Part shown: positions 1 through 13,435 of the stretch, one piece after another | How the letters are laid out: the number at the start of each line of letters is the position of its first letter | Numbering within the stretch: the first letter of the stretch is position 1 | Source: Bacteroidales bacterium | Lineage (GTDB): Bacteria > Bacteroidota > Bacteroidia > Bacteroidales > UBA932 | Assembly (NCBI GenBank): GCA_015060335.1 | Contig: SUYR01000022.1 | Location: 1-47,495, forward strand | Length of the DNA: 47,495 nucleotides | Direction: 5' to 3' | The notes under the pieces: generated by a model | Seen by the model: the letters and a program-made list of their open reading frames with translations, nothing else | What the model was told of the DNA's origin: nothing | Databases searched by the model: none | Position numbers and translations under genes: made by a program

Positions 1-78
1 GAGAAAGTTTCTAAGGCAGAGGCTGAAGCTCTTAAGGCTGCCCTCGAGGAGGCAGGTGCTGAAGTTGAGATTAAATAA
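1..78 (+). CDS. rplL: 50S ribosomal protein L7/L12, C-terminal end (partial)
   Basis: The window opens inside an open frame whose last 25 residues, ending EEAGAEVEIK before a TAA at 76-78, match the conserved end of ribosomal protein L7/L12, the flexible stalk protein of the large subunit that recruits translation factors. The start and most of the gene lie left of the window. Its position directly upstream of rpoB is the classical rplJL-rpoBC arrangement and supports the call despite the short visible stretch. Confidence 0.9.
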   Translation, partial: EKVSKAEAEALKAALEEAGAEVEIK

Positions 79-111
79 CTTCATCCCCTTCCCCTAAAGG
101 GAAAAAATCTC

Positions 112-145
112 AGGTTTAGGGCCAAAACGGCTCTAAACCTTTTTG
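112..145 (+). terminator. Attenuator-like hairpin between rplL and rpoB
   Basis: AGGTTTAGGGCC (112-123) pairs with GGCTCTAAACCT (129-140) over 12 positions, including one G-U pair, with a 5-nt loop and a run of T directly after (140-144). This is the form of an intrinsic terminator. Because rpoB starts only 38 nt later with no clear promoter in between, a partial terminator that lowers rpoBC expression relative to the ribosomal protein genes is the likely role, as known for the same junction in E. coli. That role is inference. Confidence 0.65.
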
Positions 146-182
146 TCGTAATAAAGTTTTTCTCTATATACAGACAGAAAGC

Positions 183-3100
183 ATGTCAAAAAAGACTACA
201 AACCAGCGAATTTCATTCGCATCATCAAAAATCCTTCTTGAGTACCCGGACCTTCTCGAGGTGCAGTTGAAGTCATTCCAGGACTTCTTCCAGCTTGACA
301 CTACCCCCGAGAACAGAAAGAATGAAGGTCTGTACCAGGTATTCCAGGAGATTTTTCCAATCGAAGACACAAGGAACAGCTATAAGCTCGAGTTCATCGA
401 CTATTTCATTGATCCTCCGCAGTATTCGATTGACGAATGTCTTGAAAGAGGACTTACTTACAACGTCCCCCTCAAGGCGAAACTCCGCCTTTCGTGCAAC
501 GATCCTGAGCACGAAGACTTTGACACCAAAGTTCAGGATGTGTACCTCGGAAACATTCCATACATGACTCCAGGTGGTACATTCATCATCAACGGATCAG
601 AGAGAATCATCGTGTCACAGCTTCACCGTTCTCCAGGTGTGTTCTTCGGACAGAGCGTACACGCCAACGGAACAAAGCTTTATTCAGCACGTATCATCCC
701 GTTCAAGGGTTCATGGATTGAGTTTGCTACCGACATCAACAATGTCATGTATGCATACATCGACCGTAAGAAGAAATTACCTGTAACAACCCTCCTCAGG
801 GCCATTGGATTCAACGGCGACAAGGATATCATCGACATCTTCGGGCTTGCTGACGAGATCGAAGTGACAGCAGAAAACCTTAAGGCAAACGAGGGCAGGA
901 AACTTGCGGCAAAGGTACTCAGGACATGGAGTGAGGACTTCGTGGATGAAGATACAGGAGAGGTTATTCCTGTAGAAAGAAGCGAGATCTATGTTGACCG
1001 CGGCGAGATCCTCAACGAGGAGACCATCGAAAAGCTTGCTGAGACCGATGTGAAGACAATCCTTCTGCAGAAAGATGAGGCTAACGTAAACGAATATGCA
1101 ATCATCTACAACACTCTGCAGAAAGACCCTACAAACACAGAGATGGAGGCAGTGAACTATATCTACAAGCAGCTCCGCAACTCAGAACCACCTGATGAAG
1201 CGACTGCAAGAGATGTGATCGACAAGCTCTTCTTCTCTGAAAAGAGATATGACCTCGGAGATGTGGGACGTTACAGACTCAACAAGAAGCTGTCCCTCAC
1301 TATCGACGAGAGCACAAGAGTGCTTACCAACACTGATATGATCGAGATCATCAAGTATCTCATCCAGCTCATCAACTCGAAGGCTGTCGTTGACGATATC
1401 GACCACTTGAGCAACAGACGTATCAGAACTGTAGGTGAGCAGCTTGCCAACCAGTTCAGCGTAGGTCTCTCACGTATGGCAAGAACTATCCGCGAGAGAA
1501 TGAACGTAAGAGACAGCGAGCAGTTTGCTCCGACAGACCTGATCAACGCGAAGACACTTTCTTCAGTGATCAACTCATTCTTCGGAACAAGCCAGTTGTC
1601 ACAGTTCATGGACCAGACCAACCCGCTGTCTGAAATGACTCACAAGCGTCGTCTTTCGGCCCTCGGTCCGGGAGGTCTCTCAAGAGACCGTGCAGGTTTC
1701 GAGGTTCGAGACGTACACTATACACACTACGGCCGTCTCTGCCCTATCGAGACACCGGAAGGACCAAACATCGGTCTTATCTCATCTCTCTGCGTTTACG
1801 CAAGAATCAACGATCTCGGATTCATCGAGACTCCATACCGTAAGGTAGAAGGCGGTAAGGTAAATCTCAGCTCAGACGGCTGGATGTACATGAGCGCCGA
1901 GGAGGAAGAGAACCAGATGGTATCACTCGCAAAGGTGAAGATGGATGAGGATGGAAACATCCTTGAAGACAGAATCCAGTGCCGTCTCGGTGCTGACTTC
2001 CCTGTAGTTACAAAGGAAGAGGTAAACTTCATGGACGTTGCTCCTAACCAGATTGCTTCAGTAGCGGCATCCCTCATTCCATTCCTTGAGCATGATGACG
2101 CCCACCGTGCACTCATGGGAGCGAACATGATGCGCCAGGCAGTTCCACTTCTCAACCCTGAATCTCCTATCGTAGGTACAGGTCTCGAGGAAAGAGTCTG
2201 CCAGGATTCAAGAACTCAGATCAAGGCCGAGAGAAGCGGTGAGGTTGTCTATGTTGATGCAAAGGAGATCCATGTAAGATACGACCGTACAGATGACGAG
2301 AAGTTCGTAAGCTTCTCACCTGACATCACAGTTTATCAGCTTCCTATATATAGAAGGACTAACCAGAGCACAACCATCCTCCTCAAGCCTATCGTGCGCG
2401 AGGGTGACAAGGTAGAGGCTGGTCAGATCCTTACTGAGGGTTATGCTACACAGAACGGTGAGCTCGCTCTCGGACGTAACCTCAAGGTGGCATTCATGCC
2501 TTGGAAGGGTTACAACTATGAGGATGCTATCGTGATCTCAGAAAGAATGATCCGCTGGGATATCCTTACCTCTGTACACGTTGACGAGTACATCACAGAG
2601 GTACGTGATACAAAGCGCGGTATGGAAGAGCTTACTTCAGATATTCCTAACGTGAGCGAGGACGCTACAAAGGATCTCGACGAGAACGGTATCATCCGTA
2701 TCGGTGCACACATCGAGCCGGGCGACATCATGATCGGTAAGATCACTCCTAAGGGAGAGAGCGATCCGTCACCGGAGGAGAAGCTCCTCAGAGCTATCTT
2801 CGGAGACAAGGCTGGCGACGTGAAGGATGCTTCACTCAAGGCTACTCCATCACTCAGCGGTACAGTAATCAATACTGCACTTTACTCTAAGGTTGCCAAG
2901 GAAAGCGGCCGCAAGGGAGCGAAGAACGACCAGAAGGTCAAGATCGAGAAGGCTGAGGACGAGTTCCAGGCTAAGGCTGAGGCACTCAGGGCCAAGTTCA
3001 TCGACAAGCTCGCTGTGCTCGTACAGGGCAAGAAGAGCGCCGGCATCAGCGACCTTTACGGTGTCGAGATCATTGCAAAGGGCAAGGACATCACTGTAGA

Positions 3101-4004
3101 GGACCTGAGGAACATGGACTATGAGAACATCAACTCAAGCAAGTGGACCTCAGACAAGAACGCGAACATCCTCATCAGAGAGCTCATCAACAACTACTGC
3201 ATCGCCCACAAGGAAGAGGCAGCACGCAACAAGAGAGTTCTTGACAAGATCAAGGTAGGTGACGAGCTTCCTAACGGAGTAATGCAGTTGGCAAAAGTAT
3301 ATGTAGCCAAGAAGAGAAAGATCAGAGTAGGTGACAAGATGGCAGGTCGTCACGGTAACAAGGGTATCGTGGCAAAGGTTGTAAGAGACGAGGATATGCC
3401 ATTCCTTGCTGACGGTACTCCGGTTGATATCGTACTCAACCCTCTCGGTGTGCCATCACGTATGAACCTCGGTCAGATCTACGAGACCGTTCTCGGATGG
3501 GCCGGAGAGGAGCTCGGCGTGAAGTTCAGCACTCCAATCTTCGACGGTGCTTCGCTCGACGACATCTGCAAATACACTGATAAGGCAGGTCTTCCAAGAT
3601 ATGGTAAGACATACCTCCGTGACGGTGGTACAGGAGAATGGTTCGACCAGCCGGCTACAGTCGGAGTCATCTACATGATCAAGCTCGGTCATATGGTTGA
3701 CGACAAGATGCACGCACGTTCAATCGGTCCTTACTCACTCATCACTCAGCAGCCTCTCGGAGGTAAGGCGCAGTTCGGAGGACAGCGTTTCGGAGAGATG
3801 GAGGTCTGGGCACTCGAGGCATTCGGTGCAGCTAATATACTCCAGGAGATCCTTACCGTGAAGTCTGATGACGTGACCGGAAGATCAAAGGCTTACGAGG
3901 CAATCGTCAAGGGAGACCTCATGCCACAGGCAGGAATACCGGAATCCCTCAATGTATTGCTCCACGAGCTCAGAGGTCTCGGACTTAAGGTGACTTTGGA
4001 CTAA
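183..4004 (+). CDS. rpoB: DNA-directed RNA polymerase subunit beta
   Basis: This is the 1273-residue beta subunit of RNA polymerase, which forms one side of the active-site cleft and the rifampicin pocket. Diagnostic stretches are all present: the pocket segment with [12 protein letters not shown] and [16 protein letters not shown], the [18 protein letters not shown] motif (here [14 protein letters not shown]), [22 protein letters not shown], and the C-terminal clamp region with [33 protein letters not shown]. Length is normal for Bacteroidetes. The start at 183 gives the [13 protein letters not shown]-terminus expected for this group. Residues usually altered in rifampicin resistance (the D of FMDQ, the H of THKRR, the S of RLSALG) are wild type. 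It is followed 26 nt later by rpoC. Confidence 0.99.
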   Translation: MSKKTTNQRISFASSKILLEYPDLLEVQLKSFQDFFQLDTTPENRKNEGLYQVFQEIFPIEDTRNSYKLEFIDYFIDPPQYSIDECLERGLTYNVPLKAKLRLSCNDPEHEDFDTKVQDVYLGNIPYMTPGGTFIINGSERIIVSQLHRSPGVFFGQSVHANGTKLYSARIIPFKGSWIEFATDINNVMYAYIDRKKKLPVTTLLRAIGFNGDKDIIDIFGLADEIEVTAENLKANEGRKLAAKVLRTWSEDFVDEDTGEVIPVERSEIYVDRGEILNEETIEKLAETDVKTILLQKDEANVNEYAIIYNTLQKDPTNTEMEAVNYIYKQLRNSEPPDEATARDVIDKLFFSEKRYDLGDVGRYRLNKKLSLTIDESTRVLTNTDMIEIIKYLIQLINSKAVVDDIDHLSNRRIRTVGEQLANQFSVGLSRMARTIRERMNVRDSEQFAPTDLINAKTLSSVINSFFGTSQLSQFMDQTNPLSEMTHKRRLSALGPGGLSRDRAGFEVRDVHYTHYGRLCPIETPEGPNIGLISSLCVYARINDLGFIETPYRKVEGGKVNLSSDGWMYMSAEEEENQMVSLAKVKMDEDGNILEDRIQCRLGADFPVVTKEEVNFMDVAPNQIASVAASLIPFLEHDDAHRALMGANMMRQAVPLLNPESPIVGTGLEERVCQDSRTQIKAERSGEVVYVDAKEIHVRYDRTDDEKFVSFSPDITVYQLPIYRRTNQSTTILLKPIVREGDKVEAGQILTEGYATQNGELALGRNLKVAFMPWKGYNYEDAIVISERMIRWDILTSVHVDEYITEVRDTKRGMEELTSDIPNVSEDATKDLDENGIIRIGAHIEPGDIMIGKITPKGESDPSPEEKLLRAIFGDKAGDVKDASLKATPSLSGTVINTALYSKVAKESGRKGAKNDQKVKIEKAEDEFQAKAEALRAKFIDKLAVLVQGKKSAGISDLYGVEIIAKGKDITVEDLRNMDYENINSSKWTSDKNANILIRELINNYCIAHKEEAARNKRVLDKIKVGDELPNGVMQLAKVYVAKKRKIRVGDKMAGRHGNKGIVAKVVRDEDMPFLADGTPVDIVLNPLGVPSRMNLGQIYETVLGWAGEELGVKFSTPIFDGASLDDICKYTDKAGLPRYGKTYLRDGGTGEWFDQPATVGVIYMIKLGHMVDDKMHARSIGPYSLITQQPLGGKAQFGGQRFGEMEVWALEAFGAANILQEILTVKSDDVTGRSKAYEAIVKGDLMPQAGIPESLNVLLHELRGLGLKVTLD

Positions 4005-4030
4005 TTACTGACAATTGAAATTATAGAAAT

Positions 4031-8275
<4,245 letters not shown>

Positions 8276-8295
8276 TGGATTCAAAATAACGGAAG

Positions 8296-8332
8296 AAGAG
8301 TGGCTAAGGTCAGTGACCTGGTCACTCTTTTT
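8296..8332 (+). terminator. Terminator of the rplL-rpoBC operon
   Basis: AAGAGTG (8296-8302) pairs with CACTCTT (8323-8329). The stem continues inward through wobble pairs to GGTC/GACC around 8308-8318. A T-rich tract (8328-8332) follows at once. It begins 20 nt after the rpoC stop codon. Confidence 0.75.
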
Positions 8333-8336
8333 CTAT

Positions 8337-8367
8337 ATTGAATATTCATAACTTGTGATTATATTTG
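8337..8367 (+). promoter_or_regulatory. Bacteroidetes-type promoter for the 8373 operon
   Basis: ATTG (8337-8340), a 19-nt spacer and TATATTTG (8360-8367) match the Bacteroidetes pattern TTTG-N19-21-TAnnTTTG. The -7 box ends only 5 nt before the ATG at 8373, so the predicted transcription start falls on or next to the start codon. Confidence 0.65.
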
Positions 8368-8372
8368 CAGGT

Positions 8373-9806
8373 ATGAACACTAAAAAGACACTGATGACCA
8401 TATGCGTTCTGGGAGCGCTGTTTCTCCTTGCAGGATGCTCCGGATGGCAGCAGCCGTCTGCCTCTGTCGAAGAGCAGCCTGATATTTTCCCAGACTATAG
8501 AGATATAACAGTACCATGCAACATCGCGCCTCTGAACTTTATGGTCAGGGATGCAGGTCGCGTCCAGGCCGAGTTTTCCATTGACGGCAATACCGCACTC
8601 AGAATTACCGGAAAGGAAGGAATCATTGATATTCCTCTTAAAAAATGGAAATCCGTTCTCCAGGAGGCATCAGGAAAAGCAGTCAGAGCAGATGTGTCCA
8701 TATGGAATGAAGAATACCCGGAAGGTGCTGCTTATCAACCATTTGAAATAGACATTGCCCCTGAATCGATAGACGGATATGTAGTGTATCGTCTTATAGA
8801 GCCTTCATATATCGAATACAGACAGCTCGGCATTTACCAAAGAAACTTATCGTCATTTGAAGAGACAGAAATAATAACCAACCGTTCTTCTCTCACGTCA
8901 TGTCTGAACTGCCACAGTTTTTCATCAAATTCCCCTGATGAAATCCTCTTTCACGTGCGAGGAGCAAACGGAGGAACAATACTCTATGAGGATGACAGGA
9001 TAAGGAAAATAGACTTTACGAAAATAGGTCCAGGCAAGAATGTGACATATCCGGCATGGCATCCGGACGGCAGATTCATAGCATTCTCATCCAATACGAC
9101 AAGACAGATATTCTTTACCGAAGGCAAGCAGCCGGTAGAGGTATTCGACACTGCCTCCGACCTTGTCCTTTACGATATCGAGACAGGAGAAGTCATTACT
9201 GATGACCGATTCATGACAGCAGATGTACTCGAGACCTTCCCTTCGTGGTCTCCGGACGGAAAGAGTCTGTATTTCGCAACCCATCAGGCTGACAGTCTTC
9301 CAGTCATATTCACTCCTGACATGCACTACGATCTGGTCAGAGTGTCATTTGACGCTGAGACAAGATCGTTCGGAAGCCAGATTGACACCATATACAACAG
9401 CAGGAAACAGGGAGGAAGCGCCTCCTATCCGCGCATTTCCCCTGACGGAAGATATCTTCTGTACACATTGTCTGACTATGGAACATTCCCTATATGGCAT
9501 AATGAGACTGACCTGAAAGTCATAGATCTCCACACAGGAGAGCCCGTGGACATATCCATATGGAATACTCCTGACAACGCAGACAGCTATCATTCATGGT
9601 CATCAAACGGACGTTGGGCAGTATTCGGAAGCAGAAGACTTGACGGGAGATATACAAGGCTGTACATAGGATATTTTGATAAGGACGGCAAGGCACACAA
9701 GCCATTCCTTCTGCCTCAGGAAGATCCACGCATGAATGAATGGAGACTGAAATCCTTCAATGTACCTGAACTTGTGACCGGAAAGGTCGTTCTGCCGAAA
9801 CTATAA
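8373..9806 (+). CDS. Beta-propeller (PD40/TolB-like) lipoprotein with a CxxCH haem motif
   Basis: This is a 477-residue protein of unknown function. The ATG at 8373 is preferred to an upstream in-frame GTG at 8355, because it gives a good lipoprotein signal: MNTKK, a hydrophobic core, and the lipobox LLAGC with Cys22. Residues 177-181 are CLNCH, a c-type haem attachment motif, inside a conserved-looking stretch that leads into at least four PD40-like blades (WHPDGRFIAFSS, WSPDGKSLYFAT, ISPDGRYLLYT, WSSNGRWAVFGS). It is probably anchored to a membrane facing the periplasm or the surface. Seventeen nucleotides separate it from the next gene, so it leads an operon of four genes. The fold and haem motif are seen directly. 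A redox or sensing role is inference. Confidence 0.7.
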   Translation: MNTKKTLMTICVLGALFLLAGCSGWQQPSASVEEQPDIFPDYRDITVPCNIAPLNFMVRDAGRVQAEFSIDGNTALRITGKEGIIDIPLKKWKSVLQEASGKAVRADVSIWNEEYPEGAAYQPFEIDIAPESIDGYVVYRLIEPSYIEYRQLGIYQRNLSSFEETEIITNRSSLTSCLNCHSFSSNSPDEILFHVRGANGGTILYEDDRIRKIDFTKIGPGKNVTYPAWHPDGRFIAFSSNTTRQIFFTEGKQPVEVFDTASDLVLYDIETGEVITDDRFMTADVLETFPSWSPDGKSLYFATHQADSLPVIFTPDMHYDLVRVSFDAETRSFGSQIDTIYNSRKQGGSASYPRISPDGRYLLYTLSDYGTFPIWHNETDLKVIDLHTGEPVDISIWNTPDNADSYHSWSSNGRWAVFGSRRLDGRYTRLYIGYFDKDGKAHKPFLLPQEDPRMNEWRLKSFNVPELVTGKVVLPKL

Positions 9807-9823
9807 CCTCCTGAACTTACAAA

Positions 9824-11239
9824 ATGAAAAGATTTTACGCATACACGGTGACATTCATCCTTATATGGGCAATGTGGTATTTCATGTGCCCAAATTATCT
9901 GAGGATGCTTGAAGGATTTGACTTCTTCACTACCCTGCCGGATTTCACAGACCTCAATCTTGAAATTCCAAAGCCGATACTGATGTACATCTCGTCATTC
10001 CTGCTTCAGTTCTACAGCTTTCCTCTTGCAGGTGCAGCAATCAATGCCCTTATCATTCTCCTTCAGGTCATATTCATAGATGTAGTTGTACGAAAGATCT
10101 TCAAAGATGCGAAGGGACTCTGGTGGATGGCGCTTCTTATTATGCCTTTCTCCACAAGTCTGCTGACTCCAGAGCTTACCCTGGTCCGCTCACTGATATG
10201 TCTCGCAATAACAGCCGGAGCTGCAGGTGTCGTATCTCTTGCAATGATAGGAAGAGCTCCGTTCATCCCTCTGCCCGGCATATTCCGCAATCTCTGGACT
10301 GGGCTTGCAGCGGCTGTCCTGCTGCTTGGTATCTCAGCCTATGACATCAATGAGAAACTACGCGCAAATGGCACAGAAGAGATTGCAAGAATGGATTATC
10401 TCGTGGAGAATAAGAAATGGGATGAGATTCTCGAATGTGTGTCTCCCAATATTGCCAGGCAGAACGAATACATGCGCAAATGTGCACTTCTTGCCCTGAT
10501 AGAGAAGGGAGAACTCGCAGAGAAGGCATTCAGATATGGACTGTGCAGTTCAAATGATTTCAATTTCCACAAACCGGAGACATCTGTACTGAGAAATTTC
10601 AACATGAGGTTCTACAGCTGTCTGGGCATGTTTAATCCTGCAATATATCTTGCATATCAACAGGCGTCACTATTCCTGCTCGGAATGAGTTTCGACGCAG
10701 CAAGATCACTCGCTGACACATATATCGAGGCAGAGGACTACACTCTGGCAAAGAAATACGTGGAAATACTCAGCCATACTTCCTGCCACAGGAAATGGGT
10801 GAAGGAGCGTCAGGAGAAGCTGGAGGCAATAAAGGATTCCGAGCCGAAATATGTCAAGGACCCTGTGGATTTCATAATAGGAAATACTATGCAGGATGTC
10901 TCTTGCATGATGGAAAGACAACCTGAAGACAAAAGATACAGAGACATCATCCTATGCGGGATGCTTGCAGACAGACAGGGTAAGGTATTCCATGAGGCAT
11001 ACTGCGATCTCGTGGCGCCGGAATATACGGACGGGGGAAAGATACCATCCGTATACCAGGAGGCGCTTATCATGCTACTCTACCAGACAAATCCCGAAGA
11101 ACTCTCAAGACTCAATATCGAAGAGGATAAAATCGCTGATTTCAAGGACTTTGCGAAACTTATAGGATCGAAGCAGGAAGGTACTGCAAAAAGAAAATAC
11201 TACGGAACGTATTGGGAGTTCCTATATTTCAGAAGATAG
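9824..11239 (+). CDS. Polytopic membrane protein with helical-repeat C-terminal half (DUF6057-like)
   Basis: This is a 471-residue protein. The first 190 residues hold several hydrophobic segments (about 5-23, 52-88, 103-150 and 165-185). The rest is soluble and helical, with short paired-helix patterns of TPR character (EIARMDYLVENKKWDEILE..., ...YTLAKKYVEILSH...). It resembles, from memory, a Bacteroidetes family annotated DUF6057. No catalytic motif is visible. Tight spacing (17 nt after the upstream propeller lipoprotein, 2 nt before the next gene) says these products work together, plausibly as a membrane partner of the lipoprotein. The function is unknown. Confidence 0.6.
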   Translation: MKRFYAYTVTFILIWAMWYFMCPNYLRMLEGFDFFTTLPDFTDLNLEIPKPILMYISSFLLQFYSFPLAGAAINALIILLQVIFIDVVVRKIFKDAKGLWWMALLIMPFSTSLLTPELTLVRSLICLAITAGAAGVVSLAMIGRAPFIPLPGIFRNLWTGLAAAVLLLGISAYDINEKLRANGTEEIARMDYLVENKKWDEILECVSPNIARQNEYMRKCALLALIEKGELAEKAFRYGLCSSNDFNFHKPETSVLRNFNMRFYSCLGMFNPAIYLAYQQASLFLLGMSFDAARSLADTYIEAEDYTLAKKYVEILSHTSCHRKWVKERQEKLEAIKDSEPKYVKDPVDFIIGNTMQDVSCMMERQPEDKRYRDIILCGMLADRQGKVFHEAYCDLVAPEYTDGGKIPSVYQEALIMLLYQTNPEELSRLNIEEDKIADFKDFAKLIGSKQEGTAKRKYYGTYWEFLYFRR

Positions 11240-11241
11240 AT

Positions 11242-12348
11242 ATGACAGTATATTCCAAAGCTACTTATCCAGGATGTTGTATTGACATTGCAGAATTTAT
11301 TCCTTCGTTTGGGCAGAAGGAATATCACCTTATGCTGCATCCTGAAGCAGGAGGAAGTTTTCAACAGCAGTATTCCAATGTAAAATCTGCACTCAGCAAG
11401 CTCAGAGCAGAGAGATATCCATGTGCTGTTCCTGTATTCATGCGCTGGTTTCTGAGCGACTCGGCCAACCAGCAGCGCGTCATAGAAGCGGACATGGCTG
11501 ACTGTGCAGTGTCTTTCGTGGAGCAGCCACCTCTTGACAGAACAAAGCTGACACTCTGGGTATGGATGGCTGAAGGAGCATCCGTCGCCAAGGTCGGGAC
11601 AGACACATGGACTGCCGGATTTGCCGGAGCCACTCATGTATTCACATCTGCCGTACGCAGATATGAGGGCGATTCCGAATATCAGATGTACAATATGTTC
11701 GAGTCCTATTCAGACATGCTCGAGGGAAGAGGGAGTTCACTGAAGGACAACTGCATCAGGACATGGCTGTATGTGCAGAATATCGACATCAATTATCACG
11801 GAGTGGTAAAGGGCAGACGCGATTTTTTTGACAAGGCTGATCTGAGGTCTGATACGCATTACATAGCAAGTACTGGCATTGCGGGAAGAACAGCCGAGCC
11901 TCAGGCAAAGGTGATAATGGACGCATATGCAGTTGAGGGTATATCCGGTCATCAGATACAGTTCCTGAAAGCACCGACACATCTCAATCCGACCCACGAA
12001 TATGGAGTGACCTTTGAAAGAGGCACTACAGTGCATTATCCTGACAGAAAACATGTGTTCATTTCAGGGACAGCAAGCATCAACAACAAGGGAGAGATAG
12101 TCTTCACCGGAGATATAGTCGGCCAGACTCTGCGGATGATGGAGAATGTGGGAATACTGCTGAAAGAGGCAGGATGCTCGCCTGAGGACATTATGCAGAT
12201 AACTGTATATCTGCGCGACATTGCTGACATAGACTGCGTCCGAAAACTCGTGGAACAACTTTTCCCGCAGCAGCCCAAGACGTTCCTATGGGCTCCCGTA
12301 TGCAGGCCCGGATGGCTGGTGGAAATGGAATGTATCGCCGTCAGATAA
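11242..12348 (+). CDS. Two-domain Rid-family protein, chorismatase-like
   Basis: This is a 368-residue protein. The ATG at 11242, two nt after the previous stop, is chosen over an upstream TTG that would overlap the neighbour. The C-terminal third (about 245-368) is a clear RidA/YjgF domain (FISGTASI, GDIVGQTLRMMENVG, EDIMQITVYLRD). The preceding part has a degenerate second Rid-like fold with RTWLY (173-177) and ASTGI (209-213). This order, and the RTWLY/ASTGI pair, recall the FkbO/XanB2 chorismatases, which split chorismate into pyruvate and hydroxybenzoate or a dihydrodiol. No aryl-polyene or aromatic pathway genes lie beside it, so the substrate is unproven and a plain imine deaminase role remains possible. 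Confidence 0.65.
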   Translation: MTVYSKATYPGCCIDIAEFIPSFGQKEYHLMLHPEAGGSFQQQYSNVKSALSKLRAERYPCAVPVFMRWFLSDSANQQRVIEADMADCAVSFVEQPPLDRTKLTLWVWMAEGASVAKVGTDTWTAGFAGATHVFTSAVRRYEGDSEYQMYNMFESYSDMLEGRGSSLKDNCIRTWLYVQNIDINYHGVVKGRRDFFDKADLRSDTHYIASTGIAGRTAEPQAKVIMDAYAVEGISGHQIQFLKAPTHLNPTHEYGVTFERGTTVHYPDRKHVFISGTASINNKGEIVFTGDIVGQTLRMMENVGILLKEAGCSPEDIMQITVYLRDIADIDCVRKLVEQLFPQQPKTFLWAPVCRPGWLVEMECIAVR

Positions 12349-12359
12349 GGTGATTTTGC

Positions 12360-13376
12360 ATGGAAGTTGTCATGTCCGCAGATATGGCAACTTTTTTCAA
12401 CAGGATAGGCAAGGGGCACAGAAGAACGATCATAAGCAATCTGCTTCTTCTGATTCCCGGTATTGCCGCTGATTTCGTAATTCATTCCAATCTTATAAAG
12501 AAAGTATATCTTACTGAACTTCTTAGCAAGCTGGACGAAGTATATCTTACAGTCATCGGAATATTGATTTGCAATTCCCTGCTGCTTGCATTCCTGGATA
12601 TATACAGCAAAAGTGAGAAGAGCAGGTATCGTCCACTGAAAGGACTGATCCAAGCAATCCAGGTGATACTGTACTTTATTGGAGGAATCATTGTCACAGC
12701 AATTCTGATAGACAAGTCCCCTACCGCCCTACTTACCGGTCTTGGGGCGTCAGCCGCTGTGCTCATGCTGGTTTTCAAGGACAGCATCCTGGGTTTTGTG
12801 GCAGGAGCACAACTCTCTCAGAACAATATGATACAGCTGGGAGACTGGGTGCAGATGCCGGACGGAAGCGCAAACGGGACTGTCGAAGAAATTACTCTGA
12901 ACACAGTAAAGATACGGAACTGGGACAATACCATATCAACCATTCCTCCATATACACTCATAAGCTCTCCGTTCAAGAACTGGAGAGGGATGCAGGAAAG
13001 CGGAGGACGTCGCGTGGACAAGATGATATATCTGGACGTAAGAAGTCTGGAGGTCTGTTCGGAAGATATGGTCAGAGATATCTGCAGGAACATCCCCCTG
13101 ATGAAAGGCTACAACTCCGAAGAACCACCTACAAATTCACAGCTATACAGAATCTATATAGAACGTTATCTGCGCAGTCACCCTAAAGTAGCGCAGGAAC
13201 TGGACCTTATCATAGCTCAGAGGCAACAGGGAGAATTCGGACTGCCTATTGAAGTTTACTTCTTCATTACCGACAAGATATGGTATGAATATGAAACGAT
13301 ACAGTCCGACATCTTCGACCACCTTATTGCCATGGCATCAGAGTTCGGACTGAAACTGTATCAATTGCCGGGATGA
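12360..13376 (+). CDS. Mechanosensitive ion channel of the MscS family (YbdG-like)
   Basis: This is a 338-residue inner-membrane protein. Several hydrophobic helices (about 22-40, 60-82, 97-120 and 125-145) lead into a pore helix rich in Gly and Ala (TALLTGLGASAAVLMLVFKDSILGFVAG). The MscS beta domain follows: GDWVQMPDGSANGTVEEITLNTVKIRNWDNTISTIPPYTLIS. The small insertion and GGRRV motif after the beta domain are like the mini-conductance channel YbdG, and the protein ends with a mixed alpha/beta domain. It likely opens under membrane tension to release solutes. It lies 11 nt after the Rid-like gene and is the last gene of the operon that begins at 8373. Confidence 0.88.
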   Translation: MEVVMSADMATFFNRIGKGHRRTIISNLLLLIPGIAADFVIHSNLIKKVYLTELLSKLDEVYLTVIGILICNSLLLAFLDIYSKSEKSRYRPLKGLIQAIQVILYFIGGIIVTAILIDKSPTALLTGLGASAAVLMLVFKDSILGFVAGAQLSQNNMIQLGDWVQMPDGSANGTVEEITLNTVKIRNWDNTISTIPPYTLISSPFKNWRGMQESGGRRVDKMIYLDVRSLEVCSEDMVRDICRNIPLMKGYNSEEPPTNSQLYRIYIERYLRSHPKVAQELDLIIAQRQQGEFGLPIEVYFFITDKIWYEYETIQSDIFDHLIAMASEFGLKLYQLPG

Positions 13377-13382
13377 TTTTTA

Positions 13383-13412
13383 ATTGAATTTGAGATGAAA
13401 TCTGTATCTTTA
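13383..13412 (+). promoter_or_regulatory. Possible promoter of ftcD
   Basis: ATTG (13383-13386), 18 nt, then TATCTTTA (13405-13412) is a near match to the Bacteroidetes pattern, with A in place of the final G. It would start transcription about 18-20 nt before the ATG at 13436, which supports that start over the ATG at 13412 that overlaps the box. Confidence 0.4.
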
Positions 13413-13435
13413 TGGAAAATTTCTCGGATAAAGAT

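Noticed and set aside
1560..1700. Rifampicin-resistance substitution in rpoB
   Set aside because: The pocket residues (FMDQ, THKRR, RLSALG) read as wild type.
12036..12653. 205-codon minus-strand frame spanning the Rid and MscS genes
   Set aside because: It crosses the boundary of two well-supported plus-strand genes and shows no coding features of its own.
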